From: Xanthomonas maliensis
GTDB lineage: Bacteria > Pseudomonadota > Gammaproteobacteria > Xanthomonadales > Xanthomonadaceae
Direction of reading: 5' to 3'
Length of the DNA stretch: 64,000 bases
Assembly: GCF_009192945.1 (NCBI RefSeq)
Contig: NZ_NSET01000055.1
Coordinates: forward strand, 1 to 64,000
The position numbers and the translations under genes are program-made. Below the pieces are notes generated by a model, which saw nothing but the letters and a program-made list of their open reading frames with translations, had not been told where the DNA came from and made no database searches. Below are positions 29,499 through 38,779 of the stretch, in pieces (positions within the stretch are counted from its first letter, which is position 1; every line of letters begins with the position of its first letter).

Positions 29499-30139
29499 TG
29501 ATCCGTGTCTGCCTGGTCGACGACCAAACCCTGGTGCGGCAGGGCATCCGCTCGCTGTTGGCGCTGGACGACGGCATCGAGGTGGTCGCCGAGGCGGCCG
29601 ACGGCCGTCAGGCGGTCGAGCAGATCCCGCAGATCCAGCCGGACGTGGTGCTGATGGACATGCGCATGCCGGTGATGTCCGGGCTGGAGGCGCTGCAGAC
29701 CCTCTCGCGCAACGGCACACTGCCGCCGACCATCATCCTGACCACCTTCGACGACGATCAATTGGTGCTGGCCGGGCTCAAGGCCGGGGCCAAGGGGTAT
29801 CTGCTCAAGGACGTCTCGCTGGAGCAATTGGTCGGCGCCATCCGCACCGTCGCCGATGGCGGCTCGCTGGTGCAACCGGCGGTGACCCAGCGGCTGCTGT
29901 CGGGCCTGGAGCACATGCGCAACGAATTCGTCAGCCTGGACCGGCCCGACCCGTTGACCGATCGCGAGACCGAGATCCTGCGCCTGATGGCCAGCGGTTT
30001 CTCCAACAAGGAGATCGCCAACTCATTGGGCGTGGCCGAGGGCACGATCAAGAACCACGTGTCCAACATTCTGTCCAAGCTCGGCGTGCGCGACCGCACC
30101 CGGGCGGTGCTGAAGGCGTTCGAACTGCAACTCGTCTAG
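29498..30139 (+). CDS. NarL/FixJ-family response regulator
   Basis: A 213-residue regulator: a receiver with phospho-acceptor Asp54 (VVLMDMRMPVMSG) and Lys in KGYLLKDVSLEQL, then a LuxR-type helix-turn-helix (LTDRETEILRLMASGFSNKE, GTIKNHVSNILSKLGVRDR). The ribosome binding site AAGGAG lies within the end of the kinase gene and the start shares one base with its stop. It is the DNA-binding partner of the DesK-like kinase; target genes are unknown. Confidence 0.95.
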   Translation: MIRVCLVDDQTLVRQGIRSLLALDDGIEVVAEAADGRQAVEQIPQIQPDVVLMDMRMPVMSGLEALQTLSRNGTLPPTIILTTFDDDQLVLAGLKAGAKGYLLKDVSLEQLVGAIRTVADGGSLVQPAVTQRLLSGLEHMRNEFVSLDRPDPLTDRETEILRLMASGFSNKEIANSLGVAEGTIKNHVSNILSKLGVRDRTRAVLKAFELQLV

Positions 30140-30613
30140 CGACGGCGAGCAGCGCCGAACGGCGGGGAGGTGGTCCGGCGCGCGGTCGCGCGTTCCGGTC
30201 CGTCAGAGCGTTCGCTGCGGCGGGCATGCGAGCAACGGCCCGCCGCAGGACAGGCCTGAAGCCTTCACGCTGCACTCGGTCGGTGGTCCACCCAGTGATT
30301 GCCCGTCGATGGCAATGATCGAAACGGCGGTCGACCGTGTCTGCTGCCGGACGGGGCCGATGGCACACGCCTGTACGAGGGGCCACGTGCTCACACGCCC
30401 GCACGCGTCCATATGCATGATGAGCCCCGGCCGATCGGTGGAAGCCTTGCCGTCATTGACGTTGCGCACGATCGCGCTAGCGCTGGTGCGGCGCGATGAC
30501 ACCGCAGGACCGCGCTGCCCGTCGCACAACTGAACATCTGTCCCGAAGCCTGCTAGGATGGTGGCTTCGCTTCACTCAACCCGGCCGTGGGATCGGCCCC
30601 GGAGACCTCCTGA
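30140..30613. other. intergenic region, no supported gene
   Basis: This 474-bp stretch lies between the response regulator and the SRPBCC gene. A 108-codon frame on the minus strand (30529-30203) has fair GC3 but no recognisable domain and no good ribosome binding site, so I do not call it. Likely the SRPBCC promoter is in the last 100 bp. No hairpin with a T-tract was seen. Confidence 0.4.
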
Positions 30614-31801
30614 ATGACCCGTATTATCGAGTTCCTGATCGCCTTGGGGATCGTGGCTGGCTTGTTTGTCGTGGTGGGCCTGGTGCTGCCCTCGGAACGG
30701 CAGATGTCCGAGAGTGTCGAGACCAACCGCAGGATGACGATCGTTTACGACACCGTGAACAGCTTCCGTCGTTTCAAGGATTGGAACCCGCTGGTGTTGC
30801 GCGACCCGAAGATCCAGCTGAAGCTGGCCGGCCCGGAAGAGGGCAAGGGTGCACGCGTCGACTACAGCTCCACCGAAGGCTACATTGGCCAGGGCAGCTG
30901 GGAGATCACCAATAGCGTGAAGAACGAGCGCGTGGAGATTGCGATCCAGGATCCCACCAAGGGCTACGACAAGGTCACCCACTTCGTTCTCGCTCCGACC
31001 GGCAAGAACAACCGTAACGTCAAGATCACCCAGGACTACAGCGTCAAGTACGGCTGGAACCTGTTTGGTCGTTACGCCGGCCTCTACGTCAGCCGCCACG
31101 TCGGCGACGACCTGAAGCTGGGTCTGAGCCGCCTGGCCAACACGCTGGCCACGGTGCCGAACTTCGACTACCGCGCCGAGCTCGACGGCAAGCCGGTGCT
31201 GAGCGATCTGAAGATCGTCGACGTGCCCGCCGAGGATCTGCTGGTGGTCACCGCCGGCAACATCGATCGCGACAACGAGACCATCAAGAAGTCCATCAAG
31301 GACAACCAGGAATGGATCAAGCGCGTGATGGATGCCAACGGCCTGGAAACGGCCGGTCCGGTGCGCATCGTCACCACCGACTTCGCGAGCGACAAGTACG
31401 CCTTCGACGTGGTGCAGCCGGTGCGCAAGAAGGCCGGTGGTGCGTCCAAGCCGGCCGATGCCGCCAAGGATGATGCCAAGAAGGACAAGGACGCCGCCGC
31501 TCCCGCCGCTCCCGCCGCACCGGTCGATGCGACTCCTGTGGCCGCTGTGGGCGAGCCGCTGAAGGTCAACATCCCGTCCGATGCGCCGGTCAAGTACGAG
31601 CGTACCCAGCCGCATCGCTCTGCCTTCGCGACCTACGCCGGTCACATGGCGGGCCTGGATGCAGTGCGCAACTCGCTGCGCGCCTGGGCCGCCACCACCG
31701 GCCAGGACGTGACCGACCGTCCGTACGAAGCATGGAAGGGTGGCGTGGACAAGTCCTTCACCCAGGACGGCACCTACGATGTGTACTGGGCGATCAAGTA
31801 A
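30614..31801 (+). CDS. SRPBCC (polyketide cyclase-like) membrane-anchored protein
   Basis: A 395-residue protein. An N-terminal anchor (IIEFLIALGIVAGLFVVVGLVL) is followed by a START/SRPBCC-like domain (about 30-180: ETNRRMTIVYDTVNSFRRFKDWNPLVL ... FGRYAGLYVSRHVGDDLKLGL). A second, effector-binding-like alpha/beta region is interrupted by an Ala/Lys-rich, low-complexity linker near 275-300. Such folds bind hydrophobic ligands, but no ligand can be assigned. GGAG precedes the ATG by about 10 nt. A strong terminator follows the stop. Confidence 0.85.
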   Translation: MTRIIEFLIALGIVAGLFVVVGLVLPSERQMSESVETNRRMTIVYDTVNSFRRFKDWNPLVLRDPKIQLKLAGPEEGKGARVDYSSTEGYIGQGSWEITNSVKNERVEIAIQDPTKGYDKVTHFVLAPTGKNNRNVKITQDYSVKYGWNLFGRYAGLYVSRHVGDDLKLGLSRLANTLATVPNFDYRAELDGKPVLSDLKIVDVPAEDLLVVTAGNIDRDNETIKKSIKDNQEWIKRVMDANGLETAGPVRIVTTDFASDKYAFDVVQPVRKKAGGASKPADAAKDDAKKDKDAAAPAAPAAPVDATPVAAVGEPLKVNIPSDAPVKYERTQPHRSAFATYAGHMAGLDAVRNSLRAWAATTGQDVTDRPYEAWKGGVDKSFTQDGTYDVYWAIK

Positions 31802-31831
31802 CCATCCCAGGATGGCTTGACCCAGACGAAG

Positions 31832-31864
31832 ACGCGCCGCATGTTTGCGGCGCGTTTTTTTTTG
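31832..31864 (+). terminator. rho-independent terminator after the SRPBCC gene
   Basis: A perfect 10-bp stem ACGCGCCGCA / TGCGGCGCGT with a TGTT loop is followed by nine T residues, 30 bp after the stop codon. Confidence 0.95.
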
Positions 31865-31897
31865 CCCTTGCTGTCGTCTCCGCCCGTGGATCCCGCC

Positions 31898-32269
31898 ATG
31901 TCCCTGCTCGATCGTCGCAAGCATCCCCCATCGCTGCTGGCCTGCGTTGGCGCCCTGTTGGCGGCCACCGCCATCGGCTTGTCTGCCTACGCTTCGCATG
32001 GCGTGAGCGATGCCGTGGTGCAGTCGCGGCTGCAACTGGCGGCGTACTACGCCTTTGGCCATGGCGCCGTGCTGGCGGTGCTGGCGCCAGCGCAGACACG
32101 AACCCTGGCCAAGGCCGGCTTGTCGCTGTTGTTGCTGGGGACCGTGCTGTTCGCTGGCAGCCTGGTCGGTGCGGCATTGTTGCAGTGGCCGACCAGCCTG
32201 GCCCCGGTCGGGGGCGTATGCCTCATGCTCGGTTGGCTGGTGCTGGCGATCGCTGCCTTGAGGCGCTGA
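31898..32269 (+). CDS. DUF423 membrane protein
   Basis: Small integral membrane protein of 123 residues with four predicted helices. The family pattern is visible in ACVGALLAATAIGLSAYASHG and LAAYYAFGHGAVLAVLA, then LLLGTVLFAGSLVGAAL. The function of DUF423 proteins is unknown. The ATG at 31898 was chosen because it lies after the terminator of the preceding gene and gives the normal family length; a longer frame would start inside the terminator. The stop is immediately followed by the ATG of the glycosylase gene, so the two are likely co-translated. Confidence 0.88.
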   Translation: MSLLDRRKHPPSLLACVGALLAATAIGLSAYASHGVSDAVVQSRLQLAAYYAFGHGAVLAVLAPAQTRTLAKAGLSLLLLGTVLFAGSLVGAALLQWPTSLAPVGGVCLMLGWLVLAIAALRR

Positions 32270-32941
32270 ATGCCACACCATGCGCGCGGTTTCGATGTCG
32301 CCGGCGCCTACGCCCATCTGGCGCGGCGCGATCGCGCGCTGGCGGTGTGGATGCGGCGTATCGGGCCGCTGGCTGCGCCTGCCGGCTGGCGCAGCAGTTT
32401 CGATCCGGTCGACGCATTGGCGCGCGCGATCCTGTTCCAGCAGTTGAGCGGCAAGGCCGCTGCGACCATCGTCGGACGTGTCGAGGCCGCGATCGGTGCA
32501 CGCCGGCTGCATGCCGACACACTGGGGCGTCTCGACGATGTCGCCCTGCGCGCGTGTGGCGTGTCGGCCAACAAGACGCTGGCGTTGCGCGATCTGACGC
32601 GACGCGAGCTGCAGGGCGAGATCCCGTCGCTGCGCAAACTGGCCTGGATGGATGACGAGGCCATCGTGCAGGCCTTGCTGCCGGTACGCGGCATCGGTCG
32701 CTGGACGGTGGAGATGATGTTGATGTTCCGGCTGGGTCGCCCGGACCTGCTGCCGATCGACGATCTGGGTATCCGCAAGGGCGCCCAGCGCGTGGACGAC
32801 CAGGCGCGCTTGCCGACGCCACTGGAGCTGGCTGCGCGCGGCGAACGCTGGGCGCCTTACCGCAGCTATGCGGCCCTGTATCTGTGGCGGATCGCTGATT
32901 TCGCGGCGGCGGCAGTGCCGACCAATCGCTCGCAGGACTGA
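32270..32941 (+). CDS. DNA-3-methyladenine glycosylase II (AlkA-like)
   Basis: HhH-GPD superfamily base-excision glycosylase of 223 residues. ILFQQLSGKAAATIVGRVEA is the typical N-terminal helix region. The helix-hairpin-helix is LLPVRGIGRWTVEMMLMF, and the catalytic Asp lies in LLPIDDLGIRKGAQ. It lacks the N-terminal sensory/Ada-like domain of E. coli AlkA, as is common for short AlkA-type enzymes. It removes alkylated purines from DNA. The ATG directly follows the DUF423 stop (TGA-ATG). Confidence 0.92.
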   Translation: MPHHARGFDVAGAYAHLARRDRALAVWMRRIGPLAAPAGWRSSFDPVDALARAILFQQLSGKAAATIVGRVEAAIGARRLHADTLGRLDDVALRACGVSANKTLALRDLTRRELQGEIPSLRKLAWMDDEAIVQALLPVRGIGRWTVEMMLMFRLGRPDLLPIDDLGIRKGAQRVDDQARLPTPLELAARGERWAPYRSYAALYLWRIADFAAAAVPTNRSQD

Positions 32942-32975
32942 GCGCTCTGCGCCGTTGCAGGCCCACCGGGCGGTG

Positions 32976-33776
32976 TTACCCGTGCCAACGCCAATGCCAG
33001 GGCTCGTAGACGATGCCGTGCGGATTGTCGCGTGGATAGCTCAAGCGGAAGCCGAAACGGGCGGCGTGAGCACTCAGCCAGACGAATGCCGGCGTCGCCT
33101 CGAACGAGGTTTCGGCAGGTGGCTCGCCGGGTGTGCCGATGTCCAGTGCATCGCCGCTATGGTGCTCGCTGAAGCCCGGTGCGGCGTTGACGGCGAGGAT
33201 CTGTGCCAGCGCGAGGCCGCGGGCGAACTTGCGCTGGAAGATGCCGAGTTGATAGTCGTGGCTGCGATACCCGGAGATCGCTTCCAGCACCACGCCATTG
33301 CCGGCAGCGGCATGGCGTAGCGCGCGCCATGCGCGTGCCGCGCCGGCGCTCAGCCACAGCGGGCGGGCATAACGATCGCGGCCGGCCGCATGCAGCAGGC
33401 TCGGTTCGGCCTGCAATGCCAGCCCGGTCGCGCGTGCATACGCTGCAGCTTCCAGCCCAAGCTCGGCCAACTGCTGTTGCAGTGTGGTCACCGGCAAGGG
33501 CATCGCGGCCGTCATCGCCGCGCGCGGGCTGCCGTGCAGGCGATCGAGACAATCCAGGGCGGCGTCGATGCCGGCTTCGTGCCTCAGGCGCGGCACCAGT
33601 GCGTGCACGCCATGGCGGCTCGCGGTCGCCAGATAGCGACCATCGCGCTTGCGCCGCAGCAGCCAGGTGGCCTGCGCGAGTTGGCGGGCGTCGGCATTGC
33701 TGCGCGCGCGCAGCAATGCGGCCGGCAGCAATTCGATACGGGCGGTGTTGAGCAACAGGGCTGGAACGGAGCGCAT
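32976..33776 (-). CDS. M15B D-alanyl-D-alanine carboxypeptidase (VanY-like)
   Basis: A 266-residue protein. The C-terminal half is an M15/VanY peptidase domain: ISGYRSHDYQLGIFQRKF, the zinc-binding SEHHSGDALDIG and the C-terminal EPWHWRWHG. These enzymes trim D-Ala from peptidoglycan stem peptides. The N-terminal 120 residues are unusual, Ala/Arg/Leu-rich and without a recognised domain, and there is no clear signal peptide, so export is uncertain. It lies 87 bp after the PH-like gene and may be the last member of the SPFH series. Confidence 0.87.
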   Translation of the reverse strand: MRSVPALLLNTARIELLPAALLRARSNADARQLAQATWLLRRKRDGRYLATASRHGVHALVPRLRHEAGIDAALDCLDRLHGSPRAAMTAAMPLPVTTLQQQLAELGLEAAAYARATGLALQAEPSLLHAAGRDRYARPLWLSAGAARAWRALRHAAAGNGVVLEAISGYRSHDYQLGIFQRKFARGLALAQILAVNAAPGFSEHHSGDALDIGTPGEPPAETSFEATPAFVWLSAHAARFGFRLSYPRDNPHGIVYEPWHWRWHG

Positions 33777-33863
33777 CGCGACAGGGTAGGGCCAATGGCG
33801 ATGCGCGGCCAGTCACGCTGTTCGCGGCAGCGGGCCGCGCTCGGTGTCGCCCGTGGGCCAGGC

Positions 33864-34451
33864 TCAATGCCGGTGCTGCACACGGCCAGCGACAGCCGCC
33901 ACCGGCACCTGCAGTGCTGCTGTGGCATGTAGATCCTCCAGCAGCCTTCGCGGTTGTTCGACGCTCAGCAGCAACCAGCGCCCGTCGTGCAGCGGGATGG
34001 CGAGCGCGCGCTCGGCGGTGAGCAGGCAAAACGCCTTGTGGCCGCCACGGGTGCGGAAATAACCAGCATGGAAGCCCGGATAGCCGAAGCCGAACAGTTT
34101 CCGTCCGGGTTTGAACTCGATGCGTTCGCCCAGGTCGATGACACGAGCGCCCTCCAGCCGCATCGCGGCCACCGCGACGCGGCGGCGCAGGAATCCTGCA
34201 CGCACTTCCAGCCGGTCACCGCGCAGCAACACCTGTCGCCGTGCCCACGAGGCGCCGCAGACCACCGCGATCAGCATCAGTAGGCCGATATGGACGCCGC
34301 TGGCGCCGCGATGCGCCGAGTGCAGCGTCATGCCGCCGATGAGCAGAGCGGCAAATAGGAGCGGCAGCCCCAGCCAAAGCAGCAGACCCAGCCCCGTCGG
34401 CGCGACCACCGGATACGCGCGATCGTGCATGGAAGCGGGACGCGCTGTCAT
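33864..34451 (-). CDS. membrane protein with bacterial PH-like domain
   Basis: A 195-residue protein. Two helices at about 18-40 and 50-68 (LGLLLWLGLPLLFAALLIGG; GLLMLIAVVCGASW) are followed by a PH-like beta domain of the type found in small bacterial membrane proteins (RQVLLRGDRLEVRAGFLRRR ... IEFKPGRKLFGFGYPGFHAG). The tail RLLEDLHATAALQVP is amphipathic. Function unknown. The start overlaps the stop of the alpha/beta hydrolase gene (ATGA), which places it in the same transcript. Confidence 0.82.
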   Translation of the reverse strand: MTARPASMHDRAYPVVAPTGLGLLLWLGLPLLFAALLIGGMTLHSAHRGASGVHIGLLMLIAVVCGASWARRQVLLRGDRLEVRAGFLRRRVAVAAMRLEGARVIDLGERIEFKPGRKLFGFGYPGFHAGYFRTRGGHKAFCLLTAERALAIPLHDGRWLLLSVEQPRRLLEDLHATAALQVPVAAVAGRVQHRH

Positions 34452-35770
34452 GGCAATGCTCCGGAGGCGGCGGGCAAGGCACGGATCCATGCGACGACAT
34501 CGGCGATCAGTGCCGCATCGACGTGGCCGGCGTGTGCATAGTCGGCGGGGCCCGGCGGCCCGCTGCCGGCAATACCCAGATGGTTCAGCGCTGGATAGCG
34601 CCGCAGGGTCGCCTTGGGATCCTGCGCCAATGCCTGCTGCCAACGCTGCCAGTCCGGTGCGGTGATCTGAAAATCGCGCTCGCCCTGCAGCCACAGCACC
34701 GGCTGCCCGAGCGCGCGGACGTCGGCGACCGGATCGACCTGTTCGATCGCGCGCCAGTAGCCGGCGGGCACGTCCATGGGCGAATCGCTGCGTGCCACCT
34801 CGCCACTGCCGCGGACCTTGGCGACGCGGCGCTCGATCTCGGCCAGCGCCGCCTGCCGTTGTGGCGACGGCGGATGTTCCTGGCGCAGCAGGTAGCGGTT
34901 CTGCTCGATCAGCAGGTCCAGCAATGGTCGCGCAGGCGCCGCCCACAGCACGATGCCGGCGGTCTTGCCGGAGCGGCGTGCGATGCGGCCGGCAAGCATG
35001 CCGCCCTGGCTGTGACCCATCACCACGATGCGCGCAGGGTCGATGCCGGGCGTGCGCGCCAGCGCCGCCACCGCGGCGACGGCGTCGTCGGTGGTTTCCT
35101 CGTCCATGGTGAACCCCTCGTCGATGCGCCCGGCAAAGCTCTCCGGCAGGGCGAAGGTGCGTTTGTCGTAGCGCAGGACGGCGATGCCCTGTGCGGCCAG
35201 GTCGCGTGCGACGTCGAGAAACGGATGGTTCGGGCCGATCGTCGCGTCGCGGTCCTGCGGGCCCGAGCCATGCACCAGCACCACCGCCGGGAACGGCCCC
35301 TTGCCCGCCGGCAGCGCCAGCGTGCCCGGCAGCGGGCCCACCGCGAACGCCTGTTCGGTAAAGCCGGCATCGGCGGCGGGCGGTGGAGGCGCCGGCGGCG
35401 GTGCGGGGGTGAACAGCAGGCCGGCGATCTTGCCGTCCGCATCGATCGAGACATGCGCCAGCAGCGCGCCGCGCTCGAACTGCAGGCGCTGTTCGATGAC
35501 GCGCAGCCCGTGCTGCTGGCGTTCGCTGGCCGGGCCGCGCTGCTTCAAGGTGCCCAGTTGTGCGGACAGCGTGCGCCAGGCCTCGGCCAGCTTGTCGGGT
35601 GGCACCGCCTTGGCCATCGCCGGGGTGAACTCGGCTTCGACCGCGGCGAGGTCGCCGGCCTGCAGGCGATCCAGCAGCGCGCTGGCGGTCTGTTGCGGCA
35701 CCGCGGCCAGCCCCGCGAGCGGTGTCAGCAGCGCCACCATTGCCGGCGCGAGGCGCCGCTGCGGGCGCAT
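34448..35770 (-). CDS. secreted alpha/beta hydrolase with DUF3887-like N-terminus
   Basis: A 440-residue exported protein. A signal peptide (LAPAMVALLTPLAGLAAVPQ) precedes a DUF3887-like domain (about 28-120: ALLDRLQAGDLAAVEAEFTPAM). A Pro-rich linker follows, then an alpha/beta-hydrolase domain (about 140-440). The nucleophile elbow is GHSQGGMLAGRIA, the oxyanion region VVLVHGSGPQDRDATIG, the acid probably in WLQGERDFQI, and the His in ALNHLGIAG. It probably has esterase or peptidase activity on a small periplasmic substrate. It lies directly after the DUF4177 gene. Confidence 0.88.
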   Translation of the reverse strand: MRPQRRLAPAMVALLTPLAGLAAVPQQTASALLDRLQAGDLAAVEAEFTPAMAKAVPPDKLAEAWRTLSAQLGTLKQRGPASERQQHGLRVIEQRLQFERGALLAHVSIDADGKIAGLLFTPAPPPAPPPPAADAGFTEQAFAVGPLPGTLALPAGKGPFPAVVLVHGSGPQDRDATIGPNHPFLDVARDLAAQGIAVLRYDKRTFALPESFAGRIDEGFTMDEETTDDAVAAVAALARTPGIDPARIVVMGHSQGGMLAGRIARRSGKTAGIVLWAAPARPLLDLLIEQNRYLLRQEHPPSPQRQAALAEIERRVAKVRGSGEVARSDSPMDVPAGYWRAIEQVDPVADVRALGQPVLWLQGERDFQITAPDWQRWQQALAQDPKATLRRYPALNHLGIAGSGPPGPADYAHAGHVDAALIADVVAWIRALPAASGALP

Positions 35771-35771
35771 G

Positions 35772-35948
35772 TCAGACCTCCCGCTTGAACATCAGTAGCG
35801 GTTTGGTGCCCGGCAGTGCGACGACGTTGACCAGCTCCCAGCCGAGCTTGCCGTGCTTGTTCAGATCGGCCTGCAGCTCTTCCACTTTCAGGCCCAGCAT
35901 CAGATTGGTCTTGGCCTCCAGGGTGAGGTATTCCCAGCGCTTGCTCAT
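35772..35948 (-). CDS. DUF4177-like small protein
   Basis: A 58-residue protein with [29 protein letters not shown] and a MFKR end. The pattern (strand, turn, GWELV, strand, FKR) fits the DUF4177 family of tiny cytoplasmic proteins of unknown function. AAGGAG lies 8 nt before the ATG. The start overlaps the stop of the Arc-like gene by ATGA, and the next gene begins 1 bp after its stop. This tight packing supports it being real despite its size. Confidence 0.85.
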   Translation of the reverse strand: MSKRWEYLTLEAKTNLMLGLKVEELQADLNKHGKLGWELVNVVALPGTKPLLMFKREV

Positions 35949-36124
35949 GGTTCGGGCTCCTTGTCGTCTCGCGGTTTGGGCAACCGCCCAGCCTTGCGCA
36001 GCGCGTCGCGCAGCACGTATTCAATCTGCGCGTTGAGGCTGCGCAGTTCGTCGTCGGCCCAGCGTTGCGCCGCGGCCAGGACCTCGGCGTTGATGCGTAA
36101 CGGATAGGCCTTCTTTTCGCTCAC
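35945..36124 (-). CDS. Arc/ribbon-helix-helix DNA-binding protein
   Basis: A 59-residue protein beginning with GTG ([19 protein letters not shown]). YPLRIN is the expected beta-strand, followed by the two helices of a ribbon-helix-helix repressor ([20 protein letters not shown]). RHH proteins bind DNA as dimers of dimers at short repeats. The upstream membrane-protein stop and this start overlap (GTGA), and its stop overlaps the DUF4177 start. A tandem GATATCA repeat upstream of the first gene of this series is a candidate operator. Confidence 0.87.
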   Translation of the reverse strand: MSEKKAYPLRINAEVLAAAQRWADDELRSLNAQIEYVLRDALRKAGRLPKPRDDKEPEP

Positions 36125-36405
36125 CGCTGTCCCCCGCCACGGGCATGCCGGCGCAGATGCAGCACCATCGAGACGATCAGCGCGTTGACGCCGACGATCA
36201 TGCCGACCACCACGGCGATCACGCCCAGGTGGTTGTCGCCGGCCCAGTAGAGGGCGGCGGCACCCAGCAGGATGACCAGGCTGAGCAGCGCCCAGCGCAG
36301 GCCCAGGCCGCGTGCGCGATCGTCGGAATCGGCGCCGATGGAAGCGGCGATCGCCAGCGCCGGCAGGGCCGACAGCGCGACTGCCAGCGGAACCAGGATG
36401 TTCAT
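36121..36405 (-). CDS. small integral membrane protein
   Basis: A 94-residue protein with three predicted helices (about 3-22, 37-55 and 60-82) and a basic C-terminus ([12 protein letters not shown]). I do not recognise a family. It starts 10 bp after the stop of the SPFH gene, and its stop overlaps the start of the Arc-like gene, so it is part of one transcript. Its position suggests it could be a membrane partner of the SPFH protein; this is inference. Confidence 0.8.
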   Translation of the reverse strand: MNILVPLAVALSALPALAIAASIGADSDDRARGLGLRWALLSLVILLGAAALYWAGDNHLGVIAVVVGMIVGVNALIVSMVLHLRRHARGGGQR

Positions 36406-36415
36406 GCGGCCGGCC

Positions 36416-37282
36416 TCAGTACAGCGATCCGGTGTTGACGACCGGCTGTGTGCCGCGGTCCGAGCACAACACGGTCAGCAGGTTGCTGACCATGTGCGCT
36501 TTGCGTTCCTCGTCCAGCGCGACCACGCCGCTCTTGTGCAGTTCGGCCAGCGCCATTTCCACCATGCCCACCGCGCCAGCGACAATACGGGTGCGGGCGG
36601 CGATCACCGCGTTGGCCTGCTGGCGTTGCAACATGGCCTGGGCGATCTCCGGGGCGTAGGCCAGATGGCTGATGCGCGCCTCGATCACGTCCACGCCGGC
36701 CTGGGTCAGACGTTCGTCCAGGTGCCGCTTGAGCTGCTCGCTGACCTCGGCCGGGTGGCTGCGCAGGGAGATCTGCTCGGGTTCGTGCTGGTCGTAGGGG
36801 TAGCTGGTCGCCATCGCGCGTAGCGCGGCCTCGGACTGGATATGCACGAAGCTCTCGTAGTCGTCGACGTTGTAGACCGCCTCGGAGGCGTCCAGCACCT
36901 GCCAGACGATGACGGCGGCGATTTCGATCGGGCTGCCATCCAGTTCGTTGACCTTGAGCCGGCCGCTCTCGAAGTTGCGCACGCGCTGGCTGACCTTGCG
37001 CTTGGCCAGGAACGGGTTGTTCCAGCGCATGCCAGGGTCCTTGACGGTGCCGACGTACTTGCCGAACAGGCTCAGCACCGCCGCCTGATTCGGCTCCAGC
37101 GTGTACAGGCCGACCAGGATGAAGATGTTGACGGCAGCCAGCAGGATGGCGGGAAGCATCGCCAGCGGGGGCAGGCGGTCCATGCCCGCAGCAATCATCG
37201 CCGCGGCGCACAGCAGCAGCACGACGACACTGACGGCGATCACCGGAATGCCGGAGAGCGAACCGAGCGACTTCTCTTTCAT
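36416..37282 (-). CDS. SPFH/Band 7 domain protein
   Basis: A 288-residue stomatin/flotillin-like protein. Two N-terminal helices ([20 protein letters not shown] and [20 protein letters not shown]) anchor an SPFH domain: [40 protein letters not shown], then [21 protein letters not shown] and a helical part [24 protein letters not shown]. Such proteins oligomerise in membrane microdomains and often regulate membrane proteases. It is first of the series running through the membrane protein, RHH, DUF4177, hydrolase and PH-like genes. The ATG at 37282 lies 29 bp downstream of a GATATCA repeat. Confidence 0.93.
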   Translation of the reverse strand: MKEKSLGSLSGIPVIAVSVVVLLLCAAAMIAAGMDRLPPLAMLPAILLAAVNIFILVGLYTLEPNQAAVLSLFGKYVGTVKDPGMRWNNPFLAKRKVSQRVRNFESGRLKVNELDGSPIEIAAVIVWQVLDASEAVYNVDDYESFVHIQSEAALRAMATSYPYDQHEPEQISLRSHPAEVSEQLKRHLDERLTQAGVDVIEARISHLAYAPEIAQAMLQRQQANAVIAARTRIVAGAVGMVEMALAELHKSGVVALDEERKAHMVSNLLTVLCSDRGTQPVVNTGSLY

Positions 37283-37311
37283 GGCGGAGCGTCCTTGGGG
37301 TTTGAGAAAAA

Positions 37312-37329
37312 GATATCAGATTGATATCA
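37312..37329 (-). promoter_or_regulatory. GATATCA tandem repeat, candidate operator of the SPFH series
   Basis: GATATCA occurs twice with 11-bp periodicity (37312-37318 and 37323-37329) in an otherwise GC-rich region, 30 bp before the SPFH start. Each copy contains the palindrome GATATC. One-turn spacing is what RHH repressors such as Arc or MetJ use. That the co-encoded Arc-like protein binds here is a hypothesis. Confidence 0.5.
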
Positions 37330-37510
37330 GGTGTGCATGCCGTCCGTCGGCCGGACTGCCGTGATCGGCTGTGCCAGCCGGTGCGTCCGTGCTCCCTGAG
37401 CCAGGCCAGCCAGCGGCAGCCGCGCCGCTGCAGCTGCCAACTAGCGCGCTGGCGCGGCCTGATCGGTCCTAGCCGGTAGAATCGGGATCCCTTTCGCTGC
37501 TGGAATCGCC

Positions 37511-38713
37511 ATGACCACGCTCGGTACGCCGCTGTCTTCCTCCGCCACGCGTGTGCTGCTGCTGGGCTCGGGGGAACTGGGCAAGGAAGTGGCGATCGAA
37601 TTGCAGCGGTTCGGGGTGGAGGTGATCGCCGCCGATCGGTATGCCGATGCGCCGGCGATGCAGGTCGCCCATCGTTCGCACGTGCTCAACATGCTCGACG
37701 CCGAGGCGCTGCGCGCGTTGATCGCGCACGAACGTCCGCACCTGATCGTGCCGGAGATCGAGGCGATCCATACCGAGACGCTGGTCGCGCTGGAGCGCGA
37801 GCAGGGCCAGCGGGTCATCCCGACCGCGCGCGCCGCCCGCCTGACCATGGACCGCGAAGGCATCCGCCGCTTGGCAGCCGAGACGTTGGGCCTGCCGACC
37901 TCGCCGTATCGCTTCGTCGATACCGTCGAGGAGTACCGCGCTGCGATCGCTGCGGTCGGGCTGCCGTGCGTGGTCAAGCCGGTGATGTCGTCCTCGGGCA
38001 AGGGCCAGAGCACGGTGCGCAGTGCCGACCAGGTCGAGGCCGCGTGGGCGTATGCACAAACCGGCGGGCGTGCCGGTGCCGGCCGTTGCATCGTCGAGGG
38101 CTTCATCGACTTCGATTACGAGATCACCTTGCTGACGGTGCGGCATGCCGGCGGCACCGCGTTCTGCGCTCCGATCGGCCACTGGCAGAAGGACGGCGAC
38201 TATCGCGAGAGCTGGCAGCCGCAGCCGATGTCCGATGCCGCGTTGCAGCGTGCGCAGGCGATTGCCCTGGCCATCACCGACGATCTCGGTGGCTGGGGCT
38301 TGTTCGGCGTGGAGTTGTTCGTCAAGGGCGACGAGGTGTGGTTCAGCGAGGTCTCGCCGCGCCCGCACGACACCGGCCTGGTCACCCTGGTCTCGCAGGA
38401 GTTGAGCGAATTCGCGCTGCATGCGCGTGCCATTCTCGGCTTGCCGGTGGGAGCCGACGCCGGCGGAACGATTCGCCACAGCGGCGCGTCGGCATCGTGC
38501 GCGCTGTTGGCGCATGGCAGCGGCGTGCCGGTGTTCGACAACGTCGCCGACGCGCTGCGCGACCCGGATACCGCTCTGCGGCTGTTCGGCAAGCCGCGTG
38601 TGGAAGGCCAGCGGCGCGTCGGCGTCACCCTGGCACGGGCGCAGGACGTGGAGACCGCACGCGCGAAGGCACGCGCAGCGGCGGAGGCGTTACAGATACG
38701 CCTGGAGCCATGA
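37511..38713 (+). CDS. purT: formate-dependent phosphoribosylglycinamide formyltransferase
   Basis: PurT (GAR transformylase 2), 400 residues, makes FGAR from GAR, formate and ATP in purine synthesis. It is an ATP-grasp enzyme. The N-terminal fold has [20 protein letters not shown]. The ATP-grasp loop is [14 protein letters not shown], and metal/ATP ligands lie in [24 protein letters not shown]. Length and all blocks match the family. It is divergent from the SPFH series and converges with the nuclease-family lipoprotein gene. Confidence 0.97.
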   Translation: MTTLGTPLSSSATRVLLLGSGELGKEVAIELQRFGVEVIAADRYADAPAMQVAHRSHVLNMLDAEALRALIAHERPHLIVPEIEAIHTETLVALEREQGQRVIPTARAARLTMDREGIRRLAAETLGLPTSPYRFVDTVEEYRAAIAAVGLPCVVKPVMSSSGKGQSTVRSADQVEAAWAYAQTGGRAGAGRCIVEGFIDFDYEITLLTVRHAGGTAFCAPIGHWQKDGDYRESWQPQPMSDAALQRAQAIALAITDDLGGWGLFGVELFVKGDEVWFSEVSPRPHDTGLVTLVSQELSEFALHARAILGLPVGADAGGTIRHSGASASCALLAHGSGVPVFDNVADALRDPDTALRLFGKPRVEGQRRVGVTLARAQDVETARAKARAAAEALQIRLEP

Positions 38714-38779
38714 ACGCTGCGCAGTGATGCGCGGGCGCGCGGTGCCGCCGCTGGATTCAACCGATCGGTGCAGCCACGC

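Noticed and set aside
30203-30529. 108-codon minus-strand frame between the NarL-type regulator and the SRPBCC gene
   Set aside because: No recognisable motif and no convincing ribosome binding site; the codon pattern is only fair.
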